DNA of 64,000 bases from JACKII01 sp041687435. Lineage in GTDB: Bacteria > Pseudomonadota > Alphaproteobacteria > Bin95. The first letter of the stretch is position 1; each line of letters starts with the position of its first letter. A program made the translations under genes and the position numbers. The notes under the pieces were generated by a model. That model was not told where the DNA came from. It saw only the letters and a program-made list of their open reading frames with translations, and made no database searches. Location of the stretch: positions 124,001 to 188,000 of the forward strand of contig JAWLBX010000005.1 of NCBI GenBank assembly GCA_041687435.1. Direction: 5' to 3'. This document shows positions 8,720 through 17,146 of the stretch, piece by piece.

Positions 8720-8762
8720 GTGCGGCATTCCGGGCGCGACTTCGCGCTTGGCAATGCCGCAC
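8720..8762. other. Long stable stem-loop between the monooxygenase and tRNA-Asn
   Basis: A perfect 10-bp outer stem (8720-8729 with 8753-8762) continues inward, with one bulge and two G-T pairs, to a 5-bp GC stem closed by ACTT. No U-tract follows. It could be a terminator-like element, a 3'-end stabiliser or one copy of a REP-type repeat. I see no second copy in this window. Confidence 0.5.
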
Positions 8763-8817
8763 CGCCGCGCTAGTGTGCGCCTCTCGTTCCGGGGAGCAAA
8801 CAGGCTTCCCGATGTGG

Positions 8818-8892
8818 TCCGCGGTAGCTCAGTGGTAGAGCAATCGGCTGTTAACCGATCGGTCGTAGGTTCGAATCCTACCCGCGGAGCCA
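8818..8892 (+). tRNA. tRNA-Asn(GTT)
   Basis: A 75-base cloverleaf. The acceptor arms TCCGCGG (8818-8824) and CCGCGGA (8882-8888) are followed by G and an encoded CCA. The D-arm is GCTCAGTGGTAGAGC. The anticodon stem ATCGG/CCGAT encloses loop CTGTTAA with anticodon GTT at 8850-8852, and the T-arm is GTAGG-TTCGAAT-CCTAC. Every stem pairs, so the gene appears functional. Confidence 0.97.
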
Positions 8893-9505
8893 AGCGCATC
8901 ATATAATCTATTGAAAATATTGATGTTTTCTAGGTATTGAGCAATCCGTCATAGGCTTATTCATACCGTGATCCTTCCCGCATGACGGCTTGCTGCCTTC
9001 GCTTATAGCCGGATTTCCGCATCGGGATTTCCGGCGGGTTCACTGCCGTGGCATCGTCCATACAGCCCAGATCGCGGACGATTTCGGCAGCGGGTTTCGG
9101 GCCAAGGTGGGTTCGAACGGAGTGACCTGGCGGGATCACTCCCCTCCCGGTCATTGGGGGGAAACTGCATTGCCCGGGCCGAATTCGCCGCTTCCAATTC
9201 GATGTGGCGTTCTGAATGGGGAATGCCGGATGGTAGATGTTCGCTTCGGTTTCGATGCCTGCCACATCCTCCTCGTCCCGCTGGGCGTGAGTGTGCCTGG
9301 ATCGTGTTGGGTGCCGCACCTCTTTCCCCCCCCTCATGGCCTGTGGAATAGCGGGTTCGCTGCTGTTTCCATGCATCGTGTCGTCGCAGGGGTGCAACCT
9401 GCCGCAAACCCCTGCGTTGTATCGCTGAGGCAAGTGCCGCTCTACTGTACTGACCTGAGCTTCCGGGGCGTGGCCAACAATAGCAAGAGAATGGAAGTGT
9501 TTGAT
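8893..9505. other. 613-base stretch without a convincing gene
   Basis: Between tRNA-Asn and the DUF305 gene there is an AT-rich start (8893-8950) and then mixed sequence. Frames that stay open here give low-complexity or composition-biased peptides with no recognisable motif or ribosome site. No duplicated tRNA 3' end (att site), integrase or repeat is visible. The 3' part presumably holds the promoter of the gene at 9506. Confidence 0.5.
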
Positions 9506-10366
9506 ATGCCCTACATCCGCTTCAGCCTGATGATTCTCACCTCCACGGTGGTGATGTTCATCCTGATGTATCTGAATACCTATGCCTGGGAGCATATCTT
9601 CTTCTCGGAGACGCGGGCCTATATGGCGGTCATGATGGGCGCGACAATGGCGGTCATCATGCTTGCCTACATGCTGGGCATGTACGCGAACAAGCGCCTC
9701 AACGTCGTGATTTTCATCGGTTCGGTCATCGTTTTCGGGCTTACGCTTTGGCTCGTCCGCAGCCAGGTCACGGTTTCGGGGCCAAGCTACATGCGGGCGA
9801 TGATCCCGCACCATTCGATCGCGGTCATGACGTCCGGGCGGGCGCAAATCCGCGATCCGCGCGTGCGCAAATTGGCGGATGAGATCATCGCGGCGCAGCG
9901 CCGCGAGATCGCCGAGATGCGCTACCTGATCGCGGATATCTCCGGTGGCAACGTGGCGGAGAGCATCTATCGGGACCCTCAGGCCGAGCCGGGGACCGTC
10001 GAGGATGCGCTGTCGAACACGCTCATCAGCACAATGGACCTCGCGCCGATCCCTGCGGAAGAGGCCGATCGCGTGCTTCCCGCCCCCGGCCCCTGCACCT
10101 TCAACCGCAGCCCTGAGACCGATCCGATCCTCTGGGCGAACGAAGGTGGTGCGGCAGCCATAAAGCTGAATGGCGTCCTGATCGGTCTGGAAGCAACCGG
10201 CGAACCGCAGGCAGGCGCCGCGACATTCTCAGCCCCCGGCACCACGGTCACCGTCCGGCAGCTCGGCGATGAGGCCGACTGGCGCCAAAACGCCGAACTC
10301 GTGTTCGAGCTCGATCAGGGCTTGCGTGTGGGCTACGGCGGTTTCTACGCGTGCGGCACGGAGTGA
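9506..10366 (+). CDS. Membrane-anchored DUF305-type protein with extra C-terminal domain
   Basis: ATG 9506 has GGAAG eight bases upstream; the longer upstream frame is unlikely to be coding. 286 residues: three transmembrane helices (about 5-24, 37-60, 66-84), then a DUF305 (ferritin-like) segment with MIPHH at 99-103 and a helix QRREIAEMRYLI. The remaining 110 residues are a Gly/beta-rich region bracketed by cysteines (CTFNRSPE and GFYACG), which may pair if periplasmic. DUF305 proteins often accompany copper handling, but no copper genes are near. The C-terminal domain is not recognised. Confidence 0.75.
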   Translation: MPYIRFSLMILTSTVVMFILMYLNTYAWEHIFFSETRAYMAVMMGATMAVIMLAYMLGMYANKRLNVVIFIGSVIVFGLTLWLVRSQVTVSGPSYMRAMIPHHSIAVMTSGRAQIRDPRVRKLADEIIAAQRREIAEMRYLIADISGGNVAESIYRDPQAEPGTVEDALSNTLISTMDLAPIPAEEADRVLPAPGPCTFNRSPETDPILWANEGGAAAIKLNGVLIGLEATGEPQAGAATFSAPGTTVTVRQLGDEADWRQNAELVFELDQGLRVGYGGFYACGTE

Positions 10367-10460
10367 CGATCAAGGAGACCAGTTGTACGGCGCTTGGAGC
10401 CTAACCGCGGAACTGAATCTGCCCAAAACGATCCGGTTTCGCGTTTCTCAGCGGCACGTA

Positions 10461-10490
10461 TGCGCCGCTTTGCGGGCGGGCTGCGGCGCA
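10461..10490. terminator. Stem-loop between convergent genes
   Basis: The arms TGCGCCGC (10461-10468) and GCGGCGCA (10483-10490) form an 8-bp GC stem in the 131-base gap between the DUF305 gene and the convergent small ORF. There is no clear U-tract on either strand. It is a weak terminator candidate for both genes. Confidence 0.3.
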
Positions 10491-10497
10491 CAAAGCA

Positions 10498-10722
10498 TCA
10501 GTAGGGATTTTCCAGCCCCTCGACCATGCGTTTCAGGACGTCGCGGATCTGGGCCTCGTCGGCGCCCATGATGATGGCGTCCTCCAGGGCGTCCTGCGCC
10601 ATTTGCTGCAACTCCTCCAGGTTCTCGTTCAGAACCTTGATCTTGTCGCGGCAGGATAGCGCGGTGCCATCCGGCGCGTGCCACACCTCGGGGATGATGG
10701 AGGGTTCTGCGGGGTCAGCCAT
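10498..10722 (-). CDS. Conserved-looking small hypothetical protein (74 aa)
   Basis: Start ATG at 10722, chosen because CAGGAG lies about nine bases upstream on the minus strand. The product begins MADPAEPSIIPEVWHAPDG. Its body is strongly helical and amphipathic (CRDKIKVLNENLEELQQM, then LEDAIIMGADEAQIRDVLKRMV). No signal peptide, membrane segment or metal motif. The pattern suggests a small all-helical cytoplasmic protein; I cannot assign a family with confidence. It is divergent from the LLM-class oxidoreductase gene, with 105 bases between starts. Confidence 0.65.
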   Translation of the reverse strand: MADPAEPSIIPEVWHAPDGTALSCRDKIKVLNENLEELQQMAQDALEDAIIMGADEAQIRDVLKRMVEGLENPY

Positions 10723-10827
10723 GCGACAGGCTCCTGGTTGGCAGACGGCGGGTTTCCAGGGCAATATGGGCGGAATCCCGCGGCAATGCCAGCCCGCGCC
10801 CGCTCCGCCTTAGAGGAACCGCCGCCC

Positions 10828-11871
10828 ATGCGCGTCGTCACCACCATCCCGCAAGACAATCTCCGCAAGGTGCCGGATGCCGCCCGCAAGATCGAGGCTC
10901 GCGGCTTCGACGGCATCGTCACCATGGAGAACAAGCACGACCCCTACCTGCCGCTGGCGGTCGCCGCCACCTGCACGGAGAAGGTGGAACTCGCGACCGG
11001 CATCGCCATTTCGTTCAACCGCTCGCCGATGAGTGCGGCCAACGTCACCTGGGACCTGTACGAGGCCTCCGGCGGCCGGTTCGTGTTGGGATTGGGCACA
11101 CAGATCCGCGCGCACAACGAAAAGCGCTTTTCCGTGCCCTGGACGCCGCCGGCGCCGCGCATGCGCGAGTACCTCCAGGCGCTGAAGGCAATCTGGCGCA
11201 ACTGGGAGACGGGCGAGAAGCTGGACTATCAGGGCGAACACTACACCTTCACCCTGATGACTCCGAACTTTGTGCCAGAAAATACCGTGCCCGGTGTGCC
11301 GAAGGTGACGCTGGCCGCGGTCGGCCCGGTGATGATGCGGGTTGCGGCGGAGGAGGCGGACGGCGTGCGCCTGCATCCGTTCTGCACCCGCAAATACATG
11401 GAGGAAACCATCGTCCCGCGGATCACCCGCGGCCTCGCCAATGCCGGCCGCGCGCGAGAGACGTTCGAGGTCTCGGGCGGCGGCTTCATCGCCACCGGGC
11501 CGGACGACGAAAGCGTCGCCAAGATCGCGGAATGGGTGCGCTACCGTATTGGCTTCTATGGCTCGACGCCGGCCTATTATCCTATACTGGCTGCGCACGG
11601 TATGGAAGAACTGGGCCTGAAGCTCAATTACATGACCAAACAGGGCCAGTGGGACAAACTCGCCGGCGAGATTTCCGACGACCTGCTGCATCTCTGCGCC
11701 GCCATTGGCCGGCACGACGAGATTGCAAAGAAGGTGGAGGAGCGGTTCGGCGGCATCAGCGATACGGTGTCTGCCAGCGCCTCCACCGAAATGGCAAGCG
11801 ACATCCCGCAGGATGTGCTGCAGGACATCCAGCGCATTCCGTCGCCTTTCCTGGGGCACCAGGCCGCCTAG
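10828..11871 (+). CDS. LLM-class (luciferase-like) flavin/F420-type oxidoreductase
   Basis: A 347-residue TIM-barrel protein. ATG 10828 follows GAGGAAC. The bacterial luciferase family pattern is clear: AARKIEARGFDGIVTMENKHDP at the N-terminus, then ELATGIAISFNRSPMSAANVTWDLYEASGGRFVLGLGTQ split over two strands, RMREYLQALKAIWRNW, and later VTLAAVGPVMMRVAAEEADG. It resembles TIGR03617-type proteins annotated as F420-dependent, though FMN use is equally possible. The substrate is unknown. It ends 19 bases before the convergent hemF. Confidence 0.8.
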   Translation: MRVVTTIPQDNLRKVPDAARKIEARGFDGIVTMENKHDPYLPLAVAATCTEKVELATGIAISFNRSPMSAANVTWDLYEASGGRFVLGLGTQIRAHNEKRFSVPWTPPAPRMREYLQALKAIWRNWETGEKLDYQGEHYTFTLMTPNFVPENTVPGVPKVTLAAVGPVMMRVAAEEADGVRLHPFCTRKYMEETIVPRITRGLANAGRARETFEVSGGGFIATGPDDESVAKIAEWVRYRIGFYGSTPAYYPILAAHGMEELGLKLNYMTKQGQWDKLAGEISDDLLHLCAAIGRHDEIAKKVEERFGGISDTVSASASTEMASDIPQDVLQDIQRIPSPFLGHQAA

Positions 11872-11890
11872 GGGCGGCCCCTGGCCATCG

Positions 11891-12769
11891 TTACGGCCAC
11901 TTCGCTTCCGGCGGCATCGACATCAGGATCGCCTCCGTGTTGCCGCCGGTTTTGAGACCGAACGCCGTGCCGCGATCGTGGATCAGGTTGAACTCGACAT
12001 AGCGGCCGCGGCGGATCAGTTGGTGCTCACGGTCGGCATCGGTCCAGGGCTCATGCATGTGGCGGCGTACCAACTTAGGGTAGATGTCCAGGAACGCCTC
12101 GCCGACTGCCTGTGTGAAAGCGAAGTCGGTCTCCCAGTCGCCGGTGTTCACATAGTCATAGAAAATACCGCCGACGCCGCGGGCCTCGCCACGGTGCGGC
12201 AGGAAGAAATAGTCGTCGGCCCATTGTTTGAACTTCGGATAATAGTCCGGGTCGAACCGGTCGCAGCAGGTTTTCATGGCGGCGTGGAAGTCTGCGGTGT
12301 CGGCCTCGGCCGGCACCATCGGCGTCAGGTCGGCGCCACCGCCGAACCAGCTTTTTGATGTTACGATATGCCGGGTGTTCATGTGCACCGCCGGCACCTT
12401 GGGCGAGCGCATGTGCGCCACCAGCGACACGCCGCTGGCCCAGAAATTCGGATTTTCCGCGCCGCCGGGAATTTCAGCGGCGAATTTCTCTGATAACTGG
12501 CCGTGCACGGCGGAGACGTTGACGCCGACCTTCTCGAACACGCGGCCGCGCATCACCGCCATGATGCCGCCGCCGCCCGGGCCGGAGTCCGGATCGTTGG
12601 TGACGGCGGTGCGGGTCCACGATTTGCGCTCGAACCGGCCGGGCGTCAGGTCTTTGTGCGGGCCTTGCGTGAGTTCGTCCTCCAGCCGCTCGAATTCCAC
12701 GCAGATGCGGGTGCGGAGGGTCTCGAACCAGTCGCTGGCGCGTTGTTTCTGGGCTTCGGTAGAGGTCAT
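11891..12769 (-). CDS. hemF: Oxygen-dependent coproporphyrinogen III oxidase
   Basis: HemF decarboxylates two propionates of coproporphyrinogen III in heme synthesis using O2. The 292-residue protein shows DPDSGPGGGGIMAVMRGRVFEKVGVN, the signature SLVAHMRSPKVPAVHMNTRH, FGGGADLTPM and ADDYFFLPHRGEARGVGGIFYDY, with C-terminal GRYVEFNLIHDRGTAFGLKTGG. (Longer motifs are given as consecutive shorter pieces of the same region.) The start overlaps the trmL stop by four bases. HemF implies aerobic heme synthesis. Confidence 0.97.
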   Translation of the reverse strand: MTSTEAQKQRASDWFETLRTRICVEFERLEDELTQGPHKDLTPGRFERKSWTRTAVTNDPDSGPGGGGIMAVMRGRVFEKVGVNVSAVHGQLSEKFAAEIPGGAENPNFWASGVSLVAHMRSPKVPAVHMNTRHIVTSKSWFGGGADLTPMVPAEADTADFHAAMKTCCDRFDPDYYPKFKQWADDYFFLPHRGEARGVGGIFYDYVNTGDWETDFAFTQAVGEAFLDIYPKLVRRHMHEPWTDADREHQLIRRGRYVEFNLIHDRGTAFGLKTGGNTEAILMSMPPEAKWP

Positions 12770-13245
12770 GGGCCTGAATCCTCGGGCGAAAGATCGGACG
12801 GCAAAAGGCCGGTCTGGCGCAGGGCCTCTCCCAGCACCATCGCGGCGGCAAGTGCGACGTTGAGCGAGCGGGTGGCCGGTGTCAGCGGCACCCGCACGCG
12901 GAGGTCGGCGCCCTGATGCACCTCGGGCGGCACACCGGCGGACTCGCGGCCCAGAAGCAGCGTGTCGCCAGGTTGGAAGGCTGCGTCCGTGTGGCGGACC
13001 GCACCCTGTGTCGTCAGCAGCACGAGCCGTCCCGGCAGGCGATCAGCCTGGAACCGGCTCCAGGAAGCATGGCGGATCAGATCGATCTGGTCGAGATAAT
13101 CCATGCCGGCGCGGCGCAGCCGGCGGTCGTCCCAGATGAATCCGCAAGGCTCGATCACGTCAACGCCAACGCCCATGCAGGCGGCAAGCCGCAGGATGGT
13201 GCCGGTGTTCTGGGGAATTTCGGGCTGGTAGAGGGCAAGGCGCAT
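12766..13245 (-). CDS. trmL: tRNA (cytidine(34)-2'-O)-methyltransferase
   Basis: A 159-residue SPOUT enzyme methylating the wobble ribose of tRNA-Leu isoacceptors. The start at 13245 gives MRLALYQPEIPQNTGTILR, the family N-terminus; a longer upstream frame is Arg/Pro-rich and unlikely. The knot region contains LLLGRESAGVPPEV and VRVPLTPATRSLNVALAAAMVLGEALR. It is translationally coupled to hemF (ATGA overlap). Confidence 0.93.
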   Translation of the reverse strand: MRLALYQPEIPQNTGTILRLAACMGVGVDVIEPCGFIWDDRRLRRAGMDYLDQIDLIRHASWSRFQADRLPGRLVLLTTQGAVRHTDAAFQPGDTLLLGRESAGVPPEVHQGADLRVRVPLTPATRSLNVALAAAMVLGEALRQTGLLPSDLSPEDSGP

Positions 13246-13336
13246 GGGCAATGGTTTAGGGCATCGCAGTCGGCCACGGCAAGGGACCGGAGGCGCACAC
13301 CCGATCCCTTGCCGGCGCGGCCGCTGCTCATCCGGA

Positions 13337-16060
13337 TCAGTCCTCCTCCGCCGAACCGTTCCGCATCCGGCCGATGGCAAGGCGAATCTGCTTCTCCAGC
13401 TCGATCATCGCGAAGAACACAACGCCGACGGTGACGATCAGCAGACCGTCGGCCAGCGGCACCGCCTGCGTGCCCAGAATGTGTTGCAGCAGCGGCACGT
13501 AGGTCACGGCAAACTGGGCGGCCGTGATGATGATCACCGTCGCCCAGACCATGCGCGTGCCGCGAACCGCCTGCCAGGTCAGGGACGTGCCATAGATGTT
13601 GCGAACGAAGAACAGGTGGAAAATCTCCAGCACCACCAGCGTGTTGAGCGCCATGGTCTGTGCGAGTGCAACCGAATAGCCCGCATCGACCGCATAGCTG
13701 TAGATGCCGAACACCCCCGCCAGGAACAACCCGGAGACCAGGACGATATGCCAGACAAGCTCACCGCCCAGCAGGGGCTGGCCGCGGGGGCGGGGAGGGC
13801 GATGCATCGTGCCTGCCTCTGTCGGCTCGAACGCCAGGGCCAAACCGAGGGTTACGGCGGTGATCAGATTGACCCACAAAATCTGCACCGGCGTCACCGG
13901 CATCGCCATGGCGAAAAAGATCGCAACGATGATGGTCAGGGATTCGCCGGCGTTGGTCGGCAGCGTCCAGGTGATGACCTTCTTGATGTTGTCGTAGACC
14001 GTGCGCCCCTCCCGCACCGCGGCCGCGATGGAGGCGAAATTGTCGTCGGCGAGCACCAGTTCGGACGCCTCCTTGGCGGCCTCGCTGCCCTTTCGGCCCA
14101 TGGCAATGCCGGCGTTGGCGGATTTCAGCGCCGGCGCATCGTTGACGCCGTCGCCGGTCATGGCCACGGTCAGGCCATGCGCCTGCAAGGCCCGGACCAG
14201 CCGCAGTTTGTGTTCCGGGCTGGTTCGGGCGAAAATGTCGGTGGAGACTGCCGCCGCCCGCAATTCCACATCGTTCATCACTTCCAGATCGGTGCCGGTC
14301 AGTACCTGGTCGGTGTTTTCCAGGCCGATGGTTCGCCCGATGGCCCGGGCCGTGCCTGCGTGATCGCCGGTGATCATCTTCACGCGGATGCCCGCCTCCC
14401 GGCATTCGGCCACCGCTGTGATGGCCTCCGGTCGGGGCGGGTCGATCAACCCGACCAGGCCGATCAGCACCAACCCATCCTCCAGGTCGGATGGGTCCAG
14501 GCTGGTCTTTTCCCTCGGGGCAGGCCGAACGGCGAGCGCCAGCACCCGTTGGCCCTGTGCCGCAATCAGCTCGACCTGCCGGTGCCAGTGGTCGGCGCGC
14601 AAGGGTTCGGTGCCGCCATCGGCGCTCCGCTGTTCGCGGCACATGCCGAGCAGCCGCTCCGGCGCGCCCTTGGCGAAAATCCGGACATCGCCCTCGCCAT
14701 CCTGCTGCAAAACGGCCATGTAGCGATGTTCGGCATCGAACGGGATTTCGTCCAACCGCCCGCCCGCCGCATTGCCGCTGGCCGAGCCCGGCACGATCTT
14801 CCCGGCGAACGCCTTCAGCGCGCCCTCCATCGGGTCGCCGGCAACATGCCAACCATCCGCGTCATGCCGCAGCACCGCATCGTTGCAGAACGCCGCGGCC
14901 TGGGCGATCTCGCGCAGGACAGGCTCGCCGGCCGGATCGATGTCCGCCCCGTCCTGGGATATGGCGCCCTCCGGCGCGTAGCCTTCGCCCGCAACGCTGA
15001 AAACCTTGCCCGCCGCGTCAACGGAGGCCACCATCATTTCGTTGCGGGTCAGCGTGCCGGTCTTGTCCGTGCAGATGACGGAGACCGAACCCAGGGTTTC
15101 GATGGCCGGCAGCCGGCGGACGATGGCGTTGCGCCGGGCCATCGCCTGCACGCCTACGGCTAGCGTGATGGTCAGGACTGCGGGCAGGCCCACGGGCACG
15201 GCAGCAACCGAAAGCCCGACCACCGCCATGAACAGTTCGACGAAGGGCATGTGCCCGACGAAATAACCGTAGGCGAGCAACACGCCCGCGATCACCAGAA
15301 TCAGAATGGTCAGCAGGGTGGCGAACCGGTTCATCTGGCGCAGCAGCGGTGTCGTCAGCTGCTCCACGTTGGAGAGCATGCCGCTGATCCGGCCGATCTC
15401 GGTCGCAGCCCCGGTCCCCACTGCGATGCCACGGCCGGTGCCGGCGGCGACCAGTGTGCCGCTGAAGGCCATGCCGCTGCGGTCGCCGAGCGGCGCATCG
15501 GTTGCGACCGGCTCGGTCGATTTCTCCACCGGCACGGATTCGCCGGTCAGAACCGCCTCCTCGATCCGGAGGCCGCTCGCCGCGAACAGCCTCAGGTCGG
15601 CCGGCACACGCTCGCCCGCCTCCAGCAGCACGATATCGCCCGGCACCACGTCGCCGCTGTCGATGCTCTGCCGCCGTCCGTCCCGCAGGACCGAGGTGTG
15701 CGGCGCCAGCATTTTGCGGATCGCATCCATGGCCTGCTCGGCGCGGCCTTCCTGGATGTAACCGATGATGGCGTTGACGACGACGACCGCCAGGATCACG
15801 CCGGTATCGATCCAGTGGCCCAGCAGCGCCGTGAACAAGGCGGCGGCCAGCAGCACATAGATCAGGATGTTGTGGAAATGCGACAGGAGCCGCAACAGCG
15901 CGCTGCGCTTCGGCGGCTCCGGTAAGCGGTTCGGCCCGTGTTTGGCCAACCTCCGTTTGGCCTCGGCCGACGAAAGTCCATCTTCACGTGCCTCTACCGA
16001 GGCCAGAACTTCATTCACGGCGGCGGCGTGATGGGCTGCCGCCGATGTCACCTGTTGCAT
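13337..16060 (-). CDS. P-type cation-transporting ATPase, IIA-like architecture
   Basis: ATG 16060 is preceded by GGAGGT; this gives 907 residues, 14 bases after the desaturase stop (probable operon). Domains: cation-ATPase N-terminus (about 15-85), actuator with LTGESVPVEK (172-175 TGES), phosphorylation site ICTDKTGTLT (Asp332), nucleotide domain with KGAPERLLG, hinge TGDGVNDAP (636-641), and a C-terminal membrane domain with four or more helices. The M4 motif reads PVGLP instead of PEGLP, and the M6 aspartate position of SERCA is Ala (NLITAVTLG), whereas the M5 Glu706 and M6 Asn731 remain. Ion specificity is therefore uncertain. Confidence 0.92.
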   Translation of the reverse strand: MQQVTSAAAHHAAAVNEVLASVEAREDGLSSAEAKRRLAKHGPNRLPEPPKRSALLRLLSHFHNILIYVLLAAALFTALLGHWIDTGVILAVVVVNAIIGYIQEGRAEQAMDAIRKMLAPHTSVLRDGRRQSIDSGDVVPGDIVLLEAGERVPADLRLFAASGLRIEEAVLTGESVPVEKSTEPVATDAPLGDRSGMAFSGTLVAAGTGRGIAVGTGAATEIGRISGMLSNVEQLTTPLLRQMNRFATLLTILILVIAGVLLAYGYFVGHMPFVELFMAVVGLSVAAVPVGLPAVLTITLAVGVQAMARRNAIVRRLPAIETLGSVSVICTDKTGTLTRNEMMVASVDAAGKVFSVAGEGYAPEGAISQDGADIDPAGEPVLREIAQAAAFCNDAVLRHDADGWHVAGDPMEGALKAFAGKIVPGSASGNAAGGRLDEIPFDAEHRYMAVLQQDGEGDVRIFAKGAPERLLGMCREQRSADGGTEPLRADHWHRQVELIAAQGQRVLALAVRPAPREKTSLDPSDLEDGLVLIGLVGLIDPPRPEAITAVAECREAGIRVKMITGDHAGTARAIGRTIGLENTDQVLTGTDLEVMNDVELRAAAVSTDIFARTSPEHKLRLVRALQAHGLTVAMTGDGVNDAPALKSANAGIAMGRKGSEAAKEASELVLADDNFASIAAAVREGRTVYDNIKKVITWTLPTNAGESLTIIVAIFFAMAMPVTPVQILWVNLITAVTLGLALAFEPTEAGTMHRPPRPRGQPLLGGELVWHIVLVSGLFLAGVFGIYSYAVDAGYSVALAQTMALNTLVVLEIFHLFFVRNIYGTSLTWQAVRGTRMVWATVIIITAAQFAVTYVPLLQHILGTQAVPLADGLLIVTVGVVFFAMIELEKQIRLAIGRMRNGSAEED

Positions 16061-16073
16061 GGCGACCTCCGGC

Positions 16074-17027
16074 TCAGGCGGGCGGGGCAAAGGTCGCCAC
16101 GATCTCCCGCTGCGCGGCCGGATAGCCGGGCGTCAGGTGGTGCACGCGATCGGCGATCAGGCGGTGCAGGTCCGGCAGGCGGTGGAACGGCACGGCCGGG
16201 TAGAGGTGGTGTTCGGCGTGGTAGGGCATGTTCCACATCAGAAAGCGCACCGGCCAGCTGGTCAGCGTGGTGCGGGTGTTGGTCAGGCCGTTGCGGTCCT
16301 CGCTGCACCCTGTGTGCTCGGACAGCAGGATGGCCCGCAGCAGCGGCTGGCCGCAGAGCATCGGCAGCAGCCAGTAGGTGACGGGCGCCCAGCTCTCCAG
16401 CAGGATCGCGCCCGCCGCCACTAGCGCATAGAGCCCGATCATCGCCCGCATCGACCAGACCAGCCGGGTGCGCGCGCGTTCCGGGATATAAGGCAAATGG
16501 CCGAGGCGGTTCGTGGCCGCCATCCGCATCTCGCGCAGCTTGTCGATGTAATAATATAGCCCCAGCAGCCGCCAGCCATAGGCGAGCCAGTCGCCGGGCT
16601 TGGGCCGCCCCAGTTCCGGATCGTGACCGGGCACCTGGGTATAGCGGTGGTGCCAGTGGTGATAGCGGCGGTAAAAGTCCGCGTTGTTCAGCGTGACCGC
16701 GCCCGCAGCCCAGGCCACGGCCTTGCCCAGCCACAGCGTTTTGAAAGCGGTGGCGTGGCCCGCCTCGTGCGTCGGCGCAAACAGGGTGACGAGTGCGAAG
16801 CCGTGCAACACCAGTGCCGGCACGATCCAAAGGCCGCCGGCGGCGTAAGCCTCGCTCAACAGCCAACCGGTGCAGAGGATCGCCAAAACATGCCCTGCAA
16901 GGTGGATCAGGCCGGCGCGGTCGCTTCGCTCCGTCAGGGACTGGAGCGTCGCCTTGTCGAGTACCTCGCGGCCCGGCAGGCCCTCGGTTCCCATGGCGGC
17001 GTCGATTGCGGTTTCGTCGTTGCGCAT
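16074..17027 (-). CDS. Fatty acid desaturase family membrane protein
   Basis: I place the start at ATG 17027 (MRNDETAIDAAMGTEG), since longer forms run into the divergent gene. The 317-residue product has the three histidine boxes of the di-iron desaturase/hydroxylase superfamily: HEAGH after a membrane segment, YHHWHHRYTQ, and MPYHAEHHLYPAVPFHRLP near the C-terminus. Hydrophobic helices flank the boxes. It probably introduces a double bond or hydroxyl into a membrane lipid; the acceptor is unknown. The P-type ATPase follows after 13 bases on the same strand. Confidence 0.85.
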   Translation of the reverse strand: MRNDETAIDAAMGTEGLPGREVLDKATLQSLTERSDRAGLIHLAGHVLAILCTGWLLSEAYAAGGLWIVPALVLHGFALVTLFAPTHEAGHATAFKTLWLGKAVAWAAGAVTLNNADFYRRYHHWHHRYTQVPGHDPELGRPKPGDWLAYGWRLLGLYYYIDKLREMRMAATNRLGHLPYIPERARTRLVWSMRAMIGLYALVAAGAILLESWAPVTYWLLPMLCGQPLLRAILLSEHTGCSEDRNGLTNTRTTLTSWPVRFLMWNMPYHAEHHLYPAVPFHRLPDLHRLIADRVHHLTPGYPAAQREIVATFAPPA

Positions 17028-17146
17028 GACGCGGCGGTCCTTCCACTCTGTGGTATGCTGCACCGCAATATCATGCCGCGGATGGCCATGCGGGCTCAAG
17101 AGCGTTATGACGCCGCTACCTTCCTTTTGCCTCTTGGATCGAAGCG

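Noticed and set aside
7268..8902. Large minus-strand frame covering the monooxygenase and running through the tRNA gene
   Set aside because: It contains the well-known spurious peptide RVGFEPTTDRL from an antisense tRNA sequence and is antisense to a strong monooxygenase gene.
9101..9130. GGGTTCGAACGGAG looked like a T-arm fragment of a second tRNA or an att site
   Set aside because: No surrounding cloverleaf and no match to the tRNA-Asn 3' end.
13244..15163. 639-codon plus-strand frame over the P-type ATPase
   Set aside because: Antisense shadow of a well-supported gene with all P-type motifs.
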